A stretch of 15,930 nucleotides of DNA from positions 1-15,930 of the forward strand of contig DDOT01000043.1 in the NCBI GenBank assembly GCA_002341815.1, in the 5' to 3' direction. This document shows positions 1 to 9,456 of the stretch, piece after piece; the first letter of the stretch is position 1; each line of letters begins with the position of its first letter. Both the position numbers and the translations under genes were made by a program. The DNA comes from Thiobacillus sp. UBA2487. GTDB lineage: Bacteria > Pseudomonadota > Gammaproteobacteria > Burkholderiales > Sulfuriferulaceae. The notes under the pieces are model-generated. The model saw only the letters and a list, made by a program, of their open reading frames with translations. It made no database searches and was not told the origin of the DNA.

Positions 1-238
1 TGTCCCATACCCCGGAAATGGCACCCAAAGAACGCTCCAACGGTGTTGCCACACTGGCCGCCATGGTTTCAGGACTGGCGCCCGGAATTTGCGCCTGTAC
101 CAAAATCACCGGAAAATCAACTTGCGGCAACGGGGCAACCGGCAAGGCAATAAACGCCAAAATACCAGACAGCACCACACCCAACATAATCAGGGTGGTA
201 GCCACCGAACGATGAATGAACCAGCCGATCACCCCCAT
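1..238 (-). CDS. mdtC: RND multidrug efflux permease subunit MdtC (N-terminal part, cut by window edge)
   Basis: Inner-membrane, proton-driven RND pump subunit; in the known MdtABC system MdtB and MdtC form a mixed trimer that works with the adaptor MdtA and an outer-membrane channel. About 79 codons are visible. They show the first transmembrane helix (about residues 9-32) and then the typical RND sequence [14 protein letters not shown] and the [17 protein letters not shown] stretch, which matches MdtC rather than MdtB (MdtB has [16 protein letters not shown]). The ATG at 238-236 comes three bases after the mdtB stop codon, and a GAGG lies 11 bases upstream inside the end of mdtB, so the genes are probably translationally coupled. 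The rest of the gene lies beyond position 1. Whether it is intact cannot be judged here. Confidence 0.93.
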   Translation of the reverse strand, partial: MGVIGWFIHRSVATTLIMLGVVLSGILAFIALPVAPLPQVDFPVILVQAQIPGASPETMAASVATPLERSLGAISGVWD

Positions 239-241
239 GGC

Positions 242-3200
242 TCAGGCTGCCTCTATCTGACGTCGTTTGACATCCAGACGCGTGGCCAAACGGTCGAACA
301 ACAGATAAATCACCGGGGTAGTGAACAAGGTCAGCACTTGGCTCATCAACAAACCGCCCACCATGGTGATCCCCAATGGCGCCCGCAATTCTGCGCCCAT
401 ACCGCTTCCCAGCATCAAAGGCAATGCGGCCAGCAAGGCCGACAGGGTCGTCATCAAAATCGGACGCAAGCGTAACAGGCAGGCCTCGAAAATGGCATCG
501 TATGCCGATTTGCCTGCTTCGCGTTCGGCAACCAAGGCAAAATCCACCATCATGATGGCGTTTTTCTTGACAATGCCAATCAGCAAAATAATGCCGATAA
601 TACCGATAATGTCCAGTTGTTTGCCCGCCAGCATCAGCGCCAGCAATGCACCAACGCCGGCAGACGGCAGGGTAGACAAGATGGTGACGGGATGAATATA
701 GCTTTCGTACAACACGCCCAACACAATGTACATGGTCACCACAGCGGCCAGCACCAACCACAACGTGCTGCTGAGCGAGGCTTCAAACGCCAGCGCAGCC
801 CCTTCGAACACGGTTTGTACCCTGGCCGGAAACCCCAAGGATTGTTCGGCCTGATGAATCGCTGTGACTGCATCGCCTAACGCGACGCCTTTCGGCAAGT
901 TGAACGACAAGGTTGACGACGGGAACTGACCGTTATGGTTGATCACCAAGGTTGATGGGCGCTGTTCAAAGCGCGCCACGGCCGACAACGGAATCGGCGT
1001 GCCGGCCGTAGACATAATGTACAAACTGTTCAACGATACCGGCGAGCGGCGATAGCGCGGCGCCACTTCCAGCACGACACGATAAATATTGGATTGCGTA
1101 AAGATGGTCGACACCAGCCGTTGTCCGTAGGCATCATATAACGCCTGATCGATTGCGGCAGCAGTAATTCCCAGTCGCCCCGCTGTATCGCGGTTGATGT
1201 CTATGTATTCTTGCAAACCATTGTCTTCAACATTGCTAGCCACATCCGTTAGTTGCGGCATTTGTTTCATGCGTTGCAACAGCTTCTGCGTACACTGCGC
1301 CAACTCGGTCGGGTTGGAATCAGTCAACATAAACTGGTACTGGGTCGGACTGACCTGGTCTTCAATGGTTAAATCCTGCACCGGTTGCATGAACATGGTA
1401 ATACCGGCCACCAGCGCCAACTTGGGTTGCAAACGACGAATCACGGCCGAAGCGCTGAGATGGCGTTGCTCGATCGGCTTGAGATTGATCATCATCCGAC
1501 CGGCATTCAAGGTGGCATTTTCACCATCCACGCCAATGAATGAGGACACGCTGGCCACCGCCGGATCTTGTAACACCACATCCACCAATTGTTGTTGCCG
1601 CACCGCCATCGCTGCAAACGATACGTCTGGCGGCGCATGTGTAATGGCCTGAATCGCGCCGGTATCCTGGGTGGGAAAGAAACCTTTGGGTACCCAGATG
1701 TAAAGCATCACGGTCAATACCACCGTACCGGTCGCCACCAGCAAGGTCAGCCATTGATGCCGCAATACTACCGCCAGCATCCGACCATACACACGCACCA
1801 CCCCACCGAAAAATCCGCGTGTGTGCGCATTCTGCCCGGATGGTTGGGTTCGCAACAGGCGGGCCGACATCATGGGGGTTAAGGTCAGCGACACAAACGC
1901 AGAGATGATGATCGAAACGGCCAACGTTACGGCGAATTCGCGAAACAGACGCCCCACCACATCGCCCATAAACAACAGTGGAATCAACACGGCAATCAGC
2001 GAAAATGTTAGCGAAATAATGGTGAAACCGATTTGTTTCGACCCTTTAAGCGCTGCATCCAGCGGTTTTTCACCCGATTCAATATAGCGACTGATGTTTT
2101 CAATCATAACAATCGCATCATCCACCACAAATCCGGTGGCAATGGTCAGCGCCATCATGGTCAAATTATTCAGTCCGAATCCGGCCAGATACATGATGCC
2201 AAACGTGCCGATCAGTGATACCGGCACCGCTACCCCAGGAATGATGGTGGCCGGAATGCTGCGCAGAAACAAAAAAATCACCATCACCACCAGCGCCACC
2301 GACAGCAGCAACTCAAATTTGACATCCGCTACCGATGCCCGCACCGTCACCGTTCGGTCAGACAATATCGTCACTTTCACGGAAGGCGGTAATGTGGCTT
2401 GCAATTTTGGCAACGCCTGACGAATACGATCGACGGTTTGAATCACATTGGCGTCGGGTTGACGCTGGATATTCAACAAAATCGCCGGGGTTTTATTGGC
2501 CCATCCCGCCAAATGCTCGTTTTCAGCGCCATCGATCACATTGGCCACATCGCCCAGGCGCACCGGGGCGCCGTTGCGCCACGCCAACACAATGGCGCGA
2601 TAACCATCCGCCGAGCGTAGCTGATCATTGGCATCGATGGTAGCAGACCGACTGGGGCCATCCAGACTGCCTTTTGACATATTCAAATTGGCATTGGTAA
2701 TGGCGGTGTGCACATCTTCAAGATTAAAACCCAGGGCAGCCAGTTTATCGGGATTGAGTTGCACACGCACCGCAGGGCGCACGCCGCCGCCAATGCTCAC
2801 CAGCCCTACTCCGCTGATTTGCGACAACTTTTGCGCCATACGGGTATCCACCAGGTCTTCGACCTGCGGCAATGACAAACTGTCAGATGTAATGGCCAAT
2901 GTCATGACCGGCGCATCGGCCGGATTAACCTTGTTATAAATAGGCGGCATGGGCAAATCGGTCGGCATGTACGTACCGGCGGCATTGATGGCCTCCTGCA
3001 CCTCTTGCTCGGCCACATCCAGGCCAAGCGACAAATCAAACCGCAGGGTAATCACCGAGGCACCGCCCGAACTGGCGGAGGTCATTTCATTCAAGCCCGG
3101 CATTTGACCAAATTGACGTTCCAGTGGTGCTGTCACAGATGACGTCATCACATCCGGACTGGCCCCCGGATACAAGGTGGTCACCTGAATGGTCGGATAG

Positions 3201-3322
3201 TCCACCTCGGGCAAAGCAGAGACCGGCAAAAAGGTATACGCCAGCAGGCCTGCCAGCATGATCGCCAGCATCAGCAACGAGGTGGCAATCGGCCGCCGAA
3301 TGAAAATTTCGGACGGATTCAT
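242..3322 (-). CDS. mdtB: RND multidrug efflux permease subunit MdtB
   Basis: Inner-membrane RND transporter, partner of MdtC in a proton-driven drug (in enterobacteria also bile salt) exporter. At 1026 residues it is close to the usual 1040. The N-terminal [20 protein letters not shown] is helix 1, followed by [16 protein letters not shown] and [19 protein letters not shown], the MdtB version of the porter-domain start. The proton-relay aspartates of helix 4 are D401-D402 in [14 protein letters not shown]; the helix 10 lysine region is K919-K920 in [15 protein letters not shown]. Both halves with their large periplasmic loops are complete, with no frameshift. The ATG overlaps the mdtA stop in an ATGA (3322-3319), and an AAGG (3333-3330) sits 7 bases upstream, so coupling to mdtA is likely. 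The homology to MdtB is strong over the full length; the substrates here are unknown. Confidence 0.97.
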   Translation of the reverse strand: MNPSEIFIRRPIATSLLMLAIMLAGLLAYTFLPVSALPEVDYPTIQVTTLYPGASPDVMTSSVTAPLERQFGQMPGLNEMTSASSGGASVITLRFDLSLGLDVAEQEVQEAINAAGTYMPTDLPMPPIYNKVNPADAPVMTLAITSDSLSLPQVEDLVDTRMAQKLSQISGVGLVSIGGGVRPAVRVQLNPDKLAALGFNLEDVHTAITNANLNMSKGSLDGPSRSATIDANDQLRSADGYRAIVLAWRNGAPVRLGDVANVIDGAENEHLAGWANKTPAILLNIQRQPDANVIQTVDRIRQALPKLQATLPPSVKVTILSDRTVTVRASVADVKFELLLSVALVVMVIFLFLRSIPATIIPGVAVPVSLIGTFGIMYLAGFGLNNLTMMALTIATGFVVDDAIVMIENISRYIESGEKPLDAALKGSKQIGFTIISLTFSLIAVLIPLLFMGDVVGRLFREFAVTLAVSIIISAFVSLTLTPMMSARLLRTQPSGQNAHTRGFFGGVVRVYGRMLAVVLRHQWLTLLVATGTVVLTVMLYIWVPKGFFPTQDTGAIQAITHAPPDVSFAAMAVRQQQLVDVVLQDPAVASVSSFIGVDGENATLNAGRMMINLKPIEQRHLSASAVIRRLQPKLALVAGITMFMQPVQDLTIEDQVSPTQYQFMLTDSNPTELAQCTQKLLQRMKQMPQLTDVASNVEDNGLQEYIDINRDTAGRLGITAAAIDQALYDAYGQRLVSTIFTQSNIYRVVLEVAPRYRRSPVSLNSLYIMSTAGTPIPLSAVARFEQRPSTLVINHNGQFPSSTLSFNLPKGVALGDAVTAIHQAEQSLGFPARVQTVFEGAALAFEASLSSTLWLVLAAVVTMYIVLGVLYESYIHPVTILSTLPSAGVGALLALMLAGKQLDIIGIIGIILLIGIVKKNAIMMVDFALVAEREAGKSAYDAIFEACLLRLRPILMTTLSALLAALPLMLGSGMGAELRAPLGITMVGGLLMSQVLTLFTTPVIYLLFDRLATRLDVKRRQIEAA

Positions 3323-4512
3323 GGGCTAACCTTGCTATCAACTCCCGCTCGATGGCTTCCGTGATACTGATGCGTCTGACTGCCGTCTGCCCCTGTCGCG
3401 TCACTGGCGCGGATAATGGTGATTTTGGCACCATCGTGCAAACGATCCAATCCATCCACCACCAGCACATCACCATCCGACACGCCGCTGCCGATCAGCG
3501 CAGTCTCGCCGTTGGACATCAGCACCTTGACCGGGCGTAATTGCACGGTACGATCCGGCTTGACCACATACACATACGTACCCTTGGCACCGGTCTGCAG
3601 CGCGGCAATCGGCGCCAGCAACACATGCTGGTGTTGACCAACCTGCACATGCACGTTGACAAATTCGTTGGGAAACAAGTGGTCGTCTTTATTGGCGAAA
3701 GTCGCCTTCAAGTTAACCGTACCCGTGGTGGTATTGATCTGGTTGTCTATCGCCAACAAATGACCGGCGGCCAGTTTATGCACATCGTTTTGGTCATATA
3801 CCTCAACCGGCAAATCCTTGCCAGCCTGCAATACCATGCCGATTTGCCCGGCAGGAATCGCAAATACCACATCAATCGGTTGGGTTTGGGTAATCAGCAC
3901 CAGACCATTGGTTTGGGCAGCATGCACCATATTGCCGGCATCGACCAGACGCAAACCTACCCGTCCGGTAACCGGCGCCAACACGCGTGAAAATTCGAGT
4001 TGCAAACGCGCATTCGCCAGTTGGGCCTTGTCGGACGCCACCGTACCTTCATCCTGTTTAACCAAGGCTTTTTGCGTATCGACCTGCTGACTGCCAATCG
4101 AATCTTTGGCCAGCAGCGACTGATAGCGGGCGAGATCAAGCCGTGCATCTTCCAGCAACGCTTGATCATGCATCAATTGACCGGCCCATTGATCAACCAC
4201 CACCTGAAACGGACGCGGATCAAGGGTTTCCAACACCTGTCCCGCCTTGACCACTTGCCCTTCATGAAACAGAACATGCTGCAGCAGCCCGTCTACCCGA
4301 GGTGTAATGGTCACCGTATGACGCGACGTAACCGTACCCAATTCGTCCAACAGCACGCCCATATCGCCATAATGCACACTTGCCACTTGCACCGGCGTGG
4401 CTTGCCCCGTTTTGGGTTTATCTCCGCTTGATTGCGGTGCCGATTCGGCCATTCGCTCCGTGATGCCGCCAACCACCAACAACAATGCTGCAAGCAACCA
4501 CCATTTGTGCAT
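3319..4512 (-). CDS. mdtA: RND efflux membrane-fusion (periplasmic adaptor) protein MdtA
   Basis: Periplasmic adaptor linking the MdtB/MdtC pump to an outer-membrane channel. The 397 residues begin with an uncleaved-type signal anchor ([16 protein letters not shown]; no lipobox cysteine). They then show the split lipoyl-like domain ([19 protein letters not shown] at about 66-84, and the [17 protein letters not shown] half near 178-194), an alpha-helical hairpin between them (about 100-170, with the typical [17 protein letters not shown]), a beta-barrel (about 210-300, with [21 protein letters not shown]), and a membrane-proximal domain ending near 375. The start at 4512 is supported by an AAGGA at 4524-4520, 7 bases upstream. 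It is the first gene of mdtABC and overlaps mdtB by 4 bases. No baeSR-like two-component genes or outer-membrane factor are visible nearby. Confidence 0.95.
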   Translation of the reverse strand: MHKWWLLAALLLVVGGITERMAESAPQSSGDKPKTGQATPVQVASVHYGDMGVLLDELGTVTSRHTVTITPRVDGLLQHVLFHEGQVVKAGQVLETLDPRPFQVVVDQWAGQLMHDQALLEDARLDLARYQSLLAKDSIGSQQVDTQKALVKQDEGTVASDKAQLANARLQLEFSRVLAPVTGRVGLRLVDAGNMVHAAQTNGLVLITQTQPIDVVFAIPAGQIGMVLQAGKDLPVEVYDQNDVHKLAAGHLLAIDNQINTTTGTVNLKATFANKDDHLFPNEFVNVHVQVGQHQHVLLAPIAALQTGAKGTYVYVVKPDRTVQLRPVKVLMSNGETALIGSGVSDGDVLVVDGLDRLHDGAKITIIRASDATGADGSQTHQYHGSHRAGVDSKVSP

Positions 4513-4528
4513 TTCAAAATCCTTGTAT

Positions 4529-4551
4529 TTAACCCGATCTTTTCATAAATT
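4529..4551. repeat. Copy A of a 23-bp dispersed repeat, in the mdtA leader
   Basis: The stretch starts TTAACCCGATCTTTTC and ends AATT. It matches 9433-9455 at 21 of 23 positions (differences CATAAA versus CGTGAA in the middle). A CGCG follows each copy after a short gap. This copy lies 5 to 27 bases beyond the mdtA Shine-Dalgarno site. Its origin is unknown. Confidence 0.7.
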
Positions 4552-4577
4552 AACGCGCGCTGGGCAAAACTGCTGTG

Positions 4578-4610
4578 ATTCTAGCCGAATTCACTACATC
4601 CATTGATGTA
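4578..4610 (-). promoter_or_regulatory. Candidate mdtA promoter with a palindromic operator
   Basis: On the minus strand a TAGAAT (4583-4578) resembles a -10 box. Twelve bases upstream lies a perfect inverted repeat TACATC-CATT-GATGTA (4595-4610) that would cover the -35 position, where no good -35 hexamer is seen. This layout fits a regulator-controlled promoter, but it is inference. The rest of the 192-bp gap between smc and mdtA (4513-4704) holds the 23-bp repeat and nothing else I recognise. Confidence 0.35.
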
Positions 4611-4704
4611 CTTTGCATGACAGTCACAAATTGTGTCTGCTCAAATTCGTTTACGCACAACCATCGGCTGCAAAATGATGGAGGATTGCCGCCCATTTCA
4701 ACGC

Positions 4705-7700
4705 TTATTGGGCAGCCAGGCGCGTGGCTTGTTCCAGATCTACCGAGACAATTCGTGACACCCCAGGTTCCTGCATCGTGACACCAATTAACTGCCCGGC
4801 AGCTTCCATGGTGATGCGATTATGGGTAATGAACAAGAACTGCACCGCATCCGACATTTGCGTCACCAAGCGCGCATAACGCTCGGTATTGGTATCATCC
4901 AGTGGTGCATCCACTTCATCCAGCAAACAAAAGGGTGCCGGGTTCAGACGAAATAACGAGAAAACCAGTGCCAATGCCGTCAATGCTTTTTCACCGCCAG
5001 ACAGCAAATGGATCGAACTGTTCTTTTTGCCCGGCGGTTGCGCCATGACTTGTACACCGGCATCCAGCCATTCACCCTCAGTCAAAGCCAGCTCGGCTTT
5101 ACCGCCGCCAAATAAGCTGGCAAACAACTCGCCCATCGAGGCATTCACCGTTTCAAAGGTGCTGCGGAACAGGCTGCGGGTTTCTTGATCCATGGCTTGC
5201 ATCGCCGCCAACAGGGTTTGTATGGCAGCTTCCAGATCGGCGTGTTGAGCCGCCAGAAAATCCGCCCGTTCGCCAATCTGTTCCAGTTCTTGTAACGCCA
5301 ATAAATTCACAGCTCCCAGCGCTTGCATGTCCTTTTCAATCTGGACAATGCGCTGGTTGAGAGCGCCGGGTTTGACACCCGGCAAATGTACTGCCAAGGC
5401 AACTGCATTGGCATCCAGGCGTTGCAACTGCTCCTGCGCGTTCTCAGCCGCCACACCGGCTTCCCCGCGTTTTAAACGCGCGGCTTCCAGTCGTTGCCGC
5501 AACGGATCAAGCGACTGCTGCAAACGCATGCGTTGCTCTTCTGCCGTACGCAAAGCATGTTGTGCCGCATCCACCGCCATACGGGCGCGGGTTAATACCT
5601 GTTCTGCCGACTGACGGGTTTCAAGTGCGCTTGCCAAGGCAATGGCCGGGCTTTTATCGTCTAAGCTCAGTAAATCGGTCTGTACGGTGTTTAGATCTTG
5701 TTGCAGCGCTTCGCGGCGTTGCTGTGCAGCATCAGCGGATTTCTTGAGATCGGCCAGACGGTTTTCTTCCAACCGTATCTGATAACGGGCTTCCTGCCGT
5801 TGGTTTTCCAACTGGTGTTGGCGCGTCCGTACACTGGTCAGTGCAATCTCGGCTTCCTGACGTTGCTGACGTGCTTTTTGCACGTGCTCGCGCATGGTGC
5901 TTGCTGCAGCGGTATGTTGACCATGAGCCGCTTCGTGTTCGGTCAATGCTTGCCGGTCGCGCTGGAGTGCCGATTCCAGTTCGCCCAAATCGGCTTGCAA
6001 GCGTTGCTCGCGTTGCTGATGTTGTGTTTCACGCTGACGCCGATTCATGCAATCCATTTGCAGACGATGCACGTCTTGCTGTAAAGCCGCTTCTTGGCGC
6101 TGCGCCTTCTCGACCTCGCGCTTGACTTGTGCAAGACCGACCTGACAATCGGCATGCCGGTTGCGCAGGCTGGCGGTTTGTTCAATCATGGCACACAACT
6201 GTATATCCAACTGCTCAATGACGGCACGACGCGTCAGAACGCCCGCTGTACGATCCGACCGACCTGCGGCCACCACGCTATTTTTACCCAGGACATGGCC
6301 TTCAGGCGTAATCAAGGCAGTGCCCGGCAACAGGGTTTTCAGTTTCTGTCCAGCCTGATGCATATCATCTACTGGCAGCAAATGCCCCAACCAATCCTGT
6401 AAGGCAGCCGACTGTCCCTCACGCAAACCCACGTGTTCCAGCAAACCCTGCGCTGATGACGTCTGTTCAACGACACTGGTCGCATCGTTACGCAACACAC
6501 AGAGACCAACCGGCAAATCAGCCAACAATGCTTGCCAGGCAGCATCGTCCACCACCACCGCCTGCAAGCGTTCGCCAAGCACCTGCTCGGTGGCCGGTAC
6601 CCAAGGTTCAGGCACCTCAAGCACCTGCCACAAGCGCGGCATATCCGCCAACCCCCTATTACGCAACACTGTATCCAGCGACTGGTCAGATGTCTCCTGC
6701 TGCTGTGCGGCGCGCAAACCTGCCAGTTCACCCTCCGCCAAATGTTGCGCGCGCTCAGCTATCTGCAATTGGCTTTGCGCCTGTTGCAAGGCTTGTTCAT
6801 GTTGTTGTTGCCGGCTACGCAGCAAGGCAAGCTGATCTTTGGCAATGGCCTGTTGCGCCAAGACTTGTTCCAGGGCATGTTCCGCAGCAGCCAATCCGGC
6901 CGAATCTGTCTTCGGTAAGGATTGTTGCTCGCGCAACACACGTTGATAGCGTTGTTCGGTGGCCTCAGCCTGATGACGCAAATGCTGCAAGTGGGTTTGC
7001 GTCACTTGCACCGCCTGTTCAACCTGCGCCAATTCGCGTTGCAATTGTCCAACCGCTTGTCGCGAATCACGCTCACGTTGCTCCAGGGTCGGCACATCTG
7101 CCAGCACGGCCTGCAATCCGGCATCGTGAATGGCACAGTTTTGCTGCGCCGCCTGCAACGCCAACTGCGCTGTCTGTTGTTGATGTTGGCTGGTCCCGAT
7201 TTCATGCTCAAGGGCTGCCATTTGCTGCAGCAAGCGCGACTGCTGTTCCTCCCGTTGGCGTCGCGTTTGTGCCACATGCTGTACGGCTTGTTCCAACCGC
7301 GTGGTCTCACTGGCCGCCGCATAAAACTGCCCCTGCGCTTCGTTCAACGCCGTATTAACCTGCGCCTGCTGCTCACGCAACATAATCGCGTCGGTATCCG
7401 CTGTGGTCAACGCATCCTGCTGCGCCTGTAAAGCGTGTTCGATCTGCTCGATTTCGCCATCCAGCAGCAGGATTTTGTCTGATGCCTCGCGCCAGCGAAA
7501 CAACCACAGCAATTGCTGGTGATGCAACAACTGATGCTGCAAGTCTTGCCATTGACGGGCGGTTTCTGCCTGCTCGGTCAGGCGTACCATTTGTTCAGCC
7601 AGTGTACGCCGTACATCATCCAAACGGGTCAAATTGTCGCGCACCTGCGCCAAACGGGCTTCCGTTTCGCGACGCCGCTCTTTATAGCGGGAAATGCCGG

Positions 7701-8205
7701 CTGCTTCTTCCAGAAAACCGCGCAATTCATCCGGACGGGCTTCTATAATCCGGCTGATCATGCCTTGTTCGATGATGGCGTATGACGTACGCGCCGACAG
7801 GCCAGTGCCCAAAAACACATCCAGCAAATCGCGACGGCGCACCTGCATCTGGTTGATATAGTAAGCCGATTCGCCATTGCGCGTCAGCACACGCTTGACC
7901 GAAAGCTCGGCATATTGCGACCAAGCCCCGGCGGCACGGCCATCGCTATTGTCAAACAACAATTCAACCGACGCACGTGAGATCGGTTTGCGGTCTGCCG
8001 ACCCATTAAAAATCACATCGGCCATGCTTGCGCCGCGCAACTGCCTGGCTTGCGACTCACCCATCACCCAGCGCACGGCATCAATTACGTTGGATTTGCC
8101 ACAACCGTTCGGCCCAACAATTCCCACCATTTGGCCAGCGACCGGAATCCGCACCGGGTCGACAAATGATTTGAACCCGGCTATTTTAATGGCAATCAAA
8201 CGCAC
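4705..8205 (-). CDS. smc: Chromosome segregation protein SMC
   Basis: Condensin ATPase that organises and segregates the chromosome, normally with ScpA and ScpB (not in this window). At 1166 residues it has the typical length. The N-terminal head carries Walker A GPNGCGKS (31-38) and the Q-loop (IIEQGMIS, Q147). Long, unusually glutamine- and alanine-rich coiled-coil arms run from about 165-505 and 665-1000. The hinge lies between (about 505-660, with ADMPRLWQVLEV and TPEGHVLGKNSVVAAG). The C-terminal head has the signature LSGGEKAL (1068-1075), Walker B FCLLDE (1092-1097, catalytic E1097) and the following VDAPLDDTN. The start is a GTG at 8205: it fits the conserved SMC N-terminus (GFKSFVDP), and an in-frame TAG lies a few codons upstream with no ATG between. 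No clear Shine-Dalgarno is seen. The zipA and ligA genes often found after smc in related bacteria are absent here. Confidence 0.97.
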   Translation of the reverse strand: MRLIAIKIAGFKSFVDPVRIPVAGQMVGIVGPNGCGKSNVIDAVRWVMGESQARQLRGASMADVIFNGSADRKPISRASVELLFDNSDGRAAGAWSQYAELSVKRVLTRNGESAYYINQMQVRRRDLLDVFLGTGLSARTSYAIIEQGMISRIIEARPDELRGFLEEAAGISRYKERRRETEARLAQVRDNLTRLDDVRRTLAEQMVRLTEQAETARQWQDLQHQLLHHQQLLWLFRWREASDKILLLDGEIEQIEHALQAQQDALTTADTDAIMLREQQAQVNTALNEAQGQFYAAASETTRLEQAVQHVAQTRRQREEQQSRLLQQMAALEHEIGTSQHQQQTAQLALQAAQQNCAIHDAGLQAVLADVPTLEQRERDSRQAVGQLQRELAQVEQAVQVTQTHLQHLRHQAEATEQRYQRVLREQQSLPKTDSAGLAAAEHALEQVLAQQAIAKDQLALLRSRQQQHEQALQQAQSQLQIAERAQHLAEGELAGLRAAQQQETSDQSLDTVLRNRGLADMPRLWQVLEVPEPWVPATEQVLGERLQAVVVDDAAWQALLADLPVGLCVLRNDATSVVEQTSSAQGLLEHVGLREGQSAALQDWLGHLLPVDDMHQAGQKLKTLLPGTALITPEGHVLGKNSVVAAGRSDRTAGVLTRRAVIEQLDIQLCAMIEQTASLRNRHADCQVGLAQVKREVEKAQRQEAALQQDVHRLQMDCMNRRQRETQHQQREQRLQADLGELESALQRDRQALTEHEAAHGQHTAAASTMREHVQKARQQRQEAEIALTSVRTRQHQLENQRQEARYQIRLEENRLADLKKSADAAQQRREALQQDLNTVQTDLLSLDDKSPAIALASALETRQSAEQVLTRARMAVDAAQHALRTAEEQRMRLQQSLDPLRQRLEAARLKRGEAGVAAENAQEQLQRLDANAVALAVHLPGVKPGALNQRIVQIEKDMQALGAVNLLALQELEQIGERADFLAAQHADLEAAIQTLLAAMQAMDQETRSLFRSTFETVNASMGELFASLFGGGKAELALTEGEWLDAGVQVMAQPPGKKNSSIHLLSGGEKALTALALVFSLFRLNPAPFCLLDEVDAPLDDTNTERYARLVTQMSDAVQFLFITHNRITMEAAGQLIGVTMQEPGVSRIVSVDLEQATRLAAQ

Positions 8206-8216
8206 GAAAAGACAGT

Positions 8217-8239
8217 TACAATGCTAAACCTGCATTGTA
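8217..8239. promoter_or_regulatory. Palindrome with opposed -10-like hexamers between smc and the sugar kinase
   Basis: TACAATGC (8217-8224) and its exact reverse complement GCATTGTA (8232-8239) are separated by 7 bases, in a gap of only 46 bp between divergent genes. Each arm reads TACAAT, a good -10 hexamer, in the direction of the gene beyond it: the plus copy toward the kinase (start 8252), the minus copy toward smc (start 8205). No convincing -35 boxes are seen for either. It may be a pair of divergent promoters, an operator, or both. Confidence 0.45.
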
Positions 8240-8251
8240 CCGGATTTATGC

Positions 8252-9436
8252 ATGTATTTTCTTGGCCTTGATTTCGGCACCTCGGGTTGTCGTGCCTGCC
8301 TGCTAGACCCGGCCGGCCAGACGCTGTGGCAAAGCGCGCTCGCCAGCGAAACTGACGCGTTGGCGCCCGGTTTCTGGCGCAGCGGGCTCAATACCCTCTT
8401 GAGTCGCATCCCGCCCGATTATCGCGGACGCATCGCCCGCATTGCTGTCGATGGCACATCCGGCACCTTGTTACTGACCGATGAGGCATTACAACCGCTC
8501 GGCAACGTGTTGTCGTATGCCGTACCCTTAAGCGGTGCGGCACGTCTGGCTCAGTTATTCGAAAGTGATCCACTCCTGCGTGCGCGCCATTTGCTGAGCC
8601 AGGTCGATTACATCAATGCCCTGTTACTGGGGTTTGTCCCGCCCGGCGATATTCACAACTTGATGAAAGCCGGCTTTGAACCTACTCAACGACGTTGGCA
8701 AACCGATTGGCTACCCAGCCATCGCCAATCCCTGTTACGCGAAGTGGTGCCGCCCGGGACACCATTGGGAGGCATTGCCGATGCTTGGGTGCATCGCTAT
8801 GGCTTATCGCCGCAATGCACGTTGTGTGCCGGCACCACGGACAGCATTGCCGCCTTTCTGGCCGCCGATGTGCATACGCCCGGCGAAGCCGTCACCTCAC
8901 TCGGCAGCACACTCGCGCTCAAACTGATTTCAACCCAACCCATTGCTTCGACACAACATGGCGTTTACAGTCACTGGTTTGGCAAATATTGGCTGGCCGG
9001 TGGCGCATCCAACAGCGGCGGCAACGTACTGCGCCAATTTTTTACCGATACCCAACTGGCACAACTTAGTAAACAGATTGATCCAGACACCGATTGCCCG
9101 CTGGCGTTATACCCGTTACTCAGACCGGGTGAGCGGTTTCCCGTTGCTGATCCAATCTGGCAGCCGGTTATGTCGCCGCGCCCGGCCAACGATATCGACT
9201 GGTTGAACGGCTTGTTGCAAGGGATCGCACGCATCGAATCAACCGGCTATCGTCTGCTGGAACAATTGGGTGCGCCTTACCCCACCCGCGTGCTCACCGC
9301 TGGCGGTGGTGCCAACAACCCGACCTGGCTGCGCCTGCGCGAACGCCTGCTGCAAGTACCGGTATCGCGCGCTGCCTGCCAACACGCCGCATGTGGGGCC
9401 GCGCGTTTGGCCATGCACATGGCTGTCACCCATTAA
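8252..9436 (+). CDS. Short FGGY-family carbohydrate kinase (D-ribulose/xylulose kinase-like)
   Basis: Predicted cytosolic ATP-dependent sugar kinase. It opens with the phosphate-binding motif LGLDFGTSGCR (D7), has AVDGTSGTLLL (66-75), the catalytic-base motif AGTTDSIAAF (D197), TSLGST (215-220) and a C-terminal LTAGGGANNPTWLRLR adenosine-binding segment, so both actin-like domains are present. At 394 residues it is about 100 shorter than glycerol or xylulose kinases. That compact size and the DFGTSGxR and GTTDSIAAF motifs recall the cyanobacterial and plant group (SePSK, AtXK-1) reported to phosphorylate D-ribulose; substrate assignment here is by analogy only. The ATG at 8252 has only a weak GGA upstream. 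It stands alone, divergent from smc and convergent with the TRAP protein gene, with no sugar pathway gene next to it. Its stop codon lies inside copy B of the 23-bp repeat. Confidence 0.88.
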   Translation: MYFLGLDFGTSGCRACLLDPAGQTLWQSALASETDALAPGFWRSGLNTLLSRIPPDYRGRIARIAVDGTSGTLLLTDEALQPLGNVLSYAVPLSGAARLAQLFESDPLLRARHLLSQVDYINALLLGFVPPGDIHNLMKAGFEPTQRRWQTDWLPSHRQSLLREVVPPGTPLGGIADAWVHRYGLSPQCTLCAGTTDSIAAFLAADVHTPGEAVTSLGSTLALKLISTQPIASTQHGVYSHWFGKYWLAGGASNSGGNVLRQFFTDTQLAQLSKQIDPDTDCPLALYPLLRPGERFPVADPIWQPVMSPRPANDIDWLNGLLQGIARIESTGYRLLEQLGAPYPTRVLTAGGGANNPTWLRLRERLLQVPVSRAACQHAACGAARLAMHMAVTH

Positions 9437-9455
9437 CCCGATCTTTTCGTGAATT
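9433..9455. repeat. Copy B of the 23-bp dispersed repeat, over the kinase stop codon
   Basis: It matches 4529-4551 at 21 of 23 positions, in the same orientation. The kinase stop codon TAA (9434-9436) is formed by bases 2-4 of the repeat. Confidence 0.7.
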
Positions 9456-9456
9456 C

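Noticed and set aside
117..761. A 214-codon minus-strand frame overlapping mdtB and mdtC
   Set aside because: It is out of frame with two clearly conserved RND genes that have the expected sequence, and its product (rich in C, H, G, R) resembles no protein family.
3319..3322. Possible frameshift where mdtA and mdtB overlap
   Set aside because: The overlap is a normal ATGA stop-start with an AAGG 7 bases upstream, and both proteins are full-length.
4529..4546. A five-codon minus-strand mini-ORF (MKRSG) upstream of mdtA that could be a leader peptide
   Set aside because: It has no Shine-Dalgarno, and it arises within the 23-bp repeat, whose other copy has ACG instead of ATG, so it is not conserved between copies.
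4691..4713. GCCCA/TGGGC inverted repeat over the smc stop codon as an smc terminator
   Set aside because: It has only a 5-bp stem with a 13-base loop and no T-run on the minus strand after it.
6456..7358. A 300-codon open frame on the plus strand inside smc
   Set aside because: It is fully antisense to the conserved smc gene. Its product is a low-complexity Ala/Pro-rich sequence with no recognisable domain, a shadow of the repetitive coiled-coil codons.
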